Shown here in pieces: positions 62,940 through 64,000 of a stretch of DNA of 64,000 bases. Positions within the stretch are counted from its first letter, which is position 1. Each line of letters opens with the position of its first letter. The notes beneath the pieces were generated by a model. That model had not been told where the DNA came from. It searched no databases and saw nothing but the letters and a program-made list of their open reading frames with translations. The stretch comes from Corynebacterium spheniscorum. GTDB taxonomy: Bacteria; Actinomycetota; Actinomycetes; Mycobacteriales; Mycobacteriaceae. The stretch spans positions 1 through 64,000 of the forward strand of contig NZ_FOPJ01000004.1 in NCBI RefSeq assembly GCF_900113445.1, written 5' to 3'. The translations under genes and the position numbers were made by a program.

Positions 62940-64000
62940 ATGACTACACCGCGTAGTATCCACCGCCCTGAACTCCATGTGACCCCTGAGGTAGGTGTAC
63001 TTGACGCCCCCGCCGGGGCGCTACTGGATCGCGATACCTGGCATTTATTTGCGCAATTCCGCCCGCGGGTGGATAAGCCAGCCCGCTGGGGCCACATTAT
63101 GGGTGCGGAGAACCCCTTTGAATGGGAGTTCTGTGATGATGTGCTGGCACCTGAAGGCGATGAAGTGATGGTGCGCGCCGGAAGCGTGGTGGCAGAAGGC
63201 CAGGCGCTGAATATTTATTACACCTCGGTGCGCAAGGCGGGCCCGAATCAGGATACTGCGATTGGGCTGGCGCGGATTGAGGATGTGAATAGCATTGGCC
63301 ATGAGGTGGCTGATGATCCTAGTTTTGTGGATCCGAATGTGAAGCGCCTTGGCATCATCATTGATGATCTGGGGGAATTCGAGAATTTCCGTTCGCCTTG
63401 TGTGGTGCCGGATTGGATTAGCCAGGATGACCGCGATGAAGGCCACGAAGGCTGGTTGATGCTGGCGGTGACCGGGCCTAGTGATCATCCGGTGCCGGTG
63501 ATGCTGCGCTCTGAGGATGGCCGTAGCTGGGAGTTTTTGGGTCCCTGGAAGATTGAGGGGGCTTCGGGGCTGGAAGATATTGAGCGGGTGGTCAGCCCCC
63601 GGATTGTGCGTTTGCGCGATGAGGTTGATGACCGCATTTATGATGTGGTGCTGGTGACCTGCGAGCAGGATGGGGTGGATATTTCTGGTTATTTGGTGGG
63701 CCGCTTTGAGGGCAATACCTTCCATGTGACCACGCCTTTTACCAGCATTGATCAAGGGCATGATTTTGTGCGCCCGCGTAATACCAATGTCACCCCGGGC
63801 ACGATTCCGACTGGTCAGCGCTATGAACGCGCCATGATTTTTGGGCTATTAAATGGCATTGGGCGCTTTGATGACCCCACCTTGCATTTGAGCTTGCGGG
63901 CTGAAGGTTGGGCGAATTGCTTAAGCTTCCCGCGGCTGATTACTTTGCAGGGCGGCAAGATTTACCAGACCCCTCCCCCGGGGCTAACCGATGCGATTGC
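62940..64000 (+). CDS. GH32-like glycoside hydrolase, partial (C-terminus beyond window)
   Basis: The first 353 residues of a five-bladed beta-propeller hydrolase. The ATG at 62940 follows CCAGGAGGAACG. TWHLFAQFRP and RWGHIMGAENPFEWE match the N-terminal blade of invertase-like enzymes of family GH32, and EFENFRSPCVV occupies the place of the RDP motif, with Ser instead of Asp. The usual WMNDPNG reads VLDAPAGALL, so the nucleophile Asp may be kept but its frame is changed. EQDG near VVLVTCEQDGVD may stand for the EC motif. It lies next to glgA/glgC, so a sugar role is likely; activity may be altered. Confidence 0.7.
   Translation, partial: MTTPRSIHRPELHVTPEVGVLDAPAGALLDRDTWHLFAQFRPRVDKPARWGHIMGAENPFEWEFCDDVLAPEGDEVMVRAGSVVAEGQALNIYYTSVRKAGPNQDTAIGLARIEDVNSIGHEVADDPSFVDPNVKRLGIIIDDLGEFENFRSPCVVPDWISQDDRDEGHEGWLMLAVTGPSDHPVPVMLRSEDGRSWEFLGPWKIEGASGLEDIERVVSPRIVRLRDEVDDRIYDVVLVTCEQDGVDISGYLVGRFEGNTFHVTTPFTSIDQGHDFVRPRNTNVTPGTIPTGQRYERAMIFGLLNGIGRFDDPTLHLSLRAEGWANCLSFPRLITLQGGKIYQTPPPGLTDAI

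Noticed and set aside
1..64000. tRNA and rRNA genes
   Set aside because: No cloverleaf or rRNA-like stretches were noticed while reading both strands; a tRNAscan run would be needed to exclude them fully.

Overview
The window looks like a chromosomal segment of a Corynebacterium. The strongest markers are an OdhA of the corynebacterial type (succinyltransferase domain fused to the E1 of 2-oxoglutarate dehydrogenase, no lipoyl domain), the order glgA / glgC / O-methyltransferase / sigE / zinc anti-sigma factor / tatB further along with mrp and odhA, a DtxR-like iron box in front of an iron ABC transporter, many GTG starts and probable leaderless genes. Species cannot be fixed from sequence alone. 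No rRNA, tRNA or CRISPR array was seen.

Layout. 1-2.9 kb: a partial unknown gene and a drug/Na+-type ABC exporter pair. 3.0-8.6 kb: a frameshifted small gene, a histone-deacetylase-like hydrolase and a three-gene ferric iron ABC importer behind a DtxR-like box. 8.6-9.1 kb: two tandem PspC-domain mini-proteins. 9.3-19.0 kb: a minus-strand cluster with an LD-carboxypeptidase, an SbcC/SbcD-like pair, a SWIM zinc-finger protein and an SNF2 helicase. 19.5-28.9 kb: PutP, an HNH nuclease, a small membrane protein, a DEAD-box RNA helicase, an amino acid permease and an MFS exporter. 29.3-37.4 kb: unknown acidic protein, carboxylesterase with a Lys-rich N-terminal extension, unknown membrane protein, and a 1255-residue two-in-one ABC exporter whose promoter carries two palindromes and an attenuator-like leader. 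37.7-41.4 kb: odhA. 41.6-42.3 kb: an IS1249-like relic interrupted by an IS3-type relic. 42.6-49.3 kb: SdpI-like, lipoprotein, stress-protein-like, CPBP protease, MgtE-N/CBS protein, DUF1003, Mrp, VanZ.

49.3-56.0 kb is an accessory island with base composition and coding density unlike its surroundings. It contains a relic of an RloC/PrrC-like AAA anticodon nuclease that is interrupted by a stop just before Walker A, decayed IS3-family transposases, and a two-gene module: a secreted 184-residue protein with a C-terminal hydrophobic segment and four cysteines, overlapping a 58-residue two-helix membrane protein. A clear paralog of that 58-residue protein stands alone at the other end of the island beside tatB. 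I read this as a candidate bacteriocin/immunity system with an orphan immunity copy; this is inference, and it is the best candidate here for an undescribed system.

56.1-64 kb returns to core genome: tatB, a LiaF-like protein, anti-sigma factor and sigE (envelope stress), O-methyltransferase, glgC and glgA (divergent, alpha-glucan synthesis), a lipoprotein and a partial GH32-like protein.
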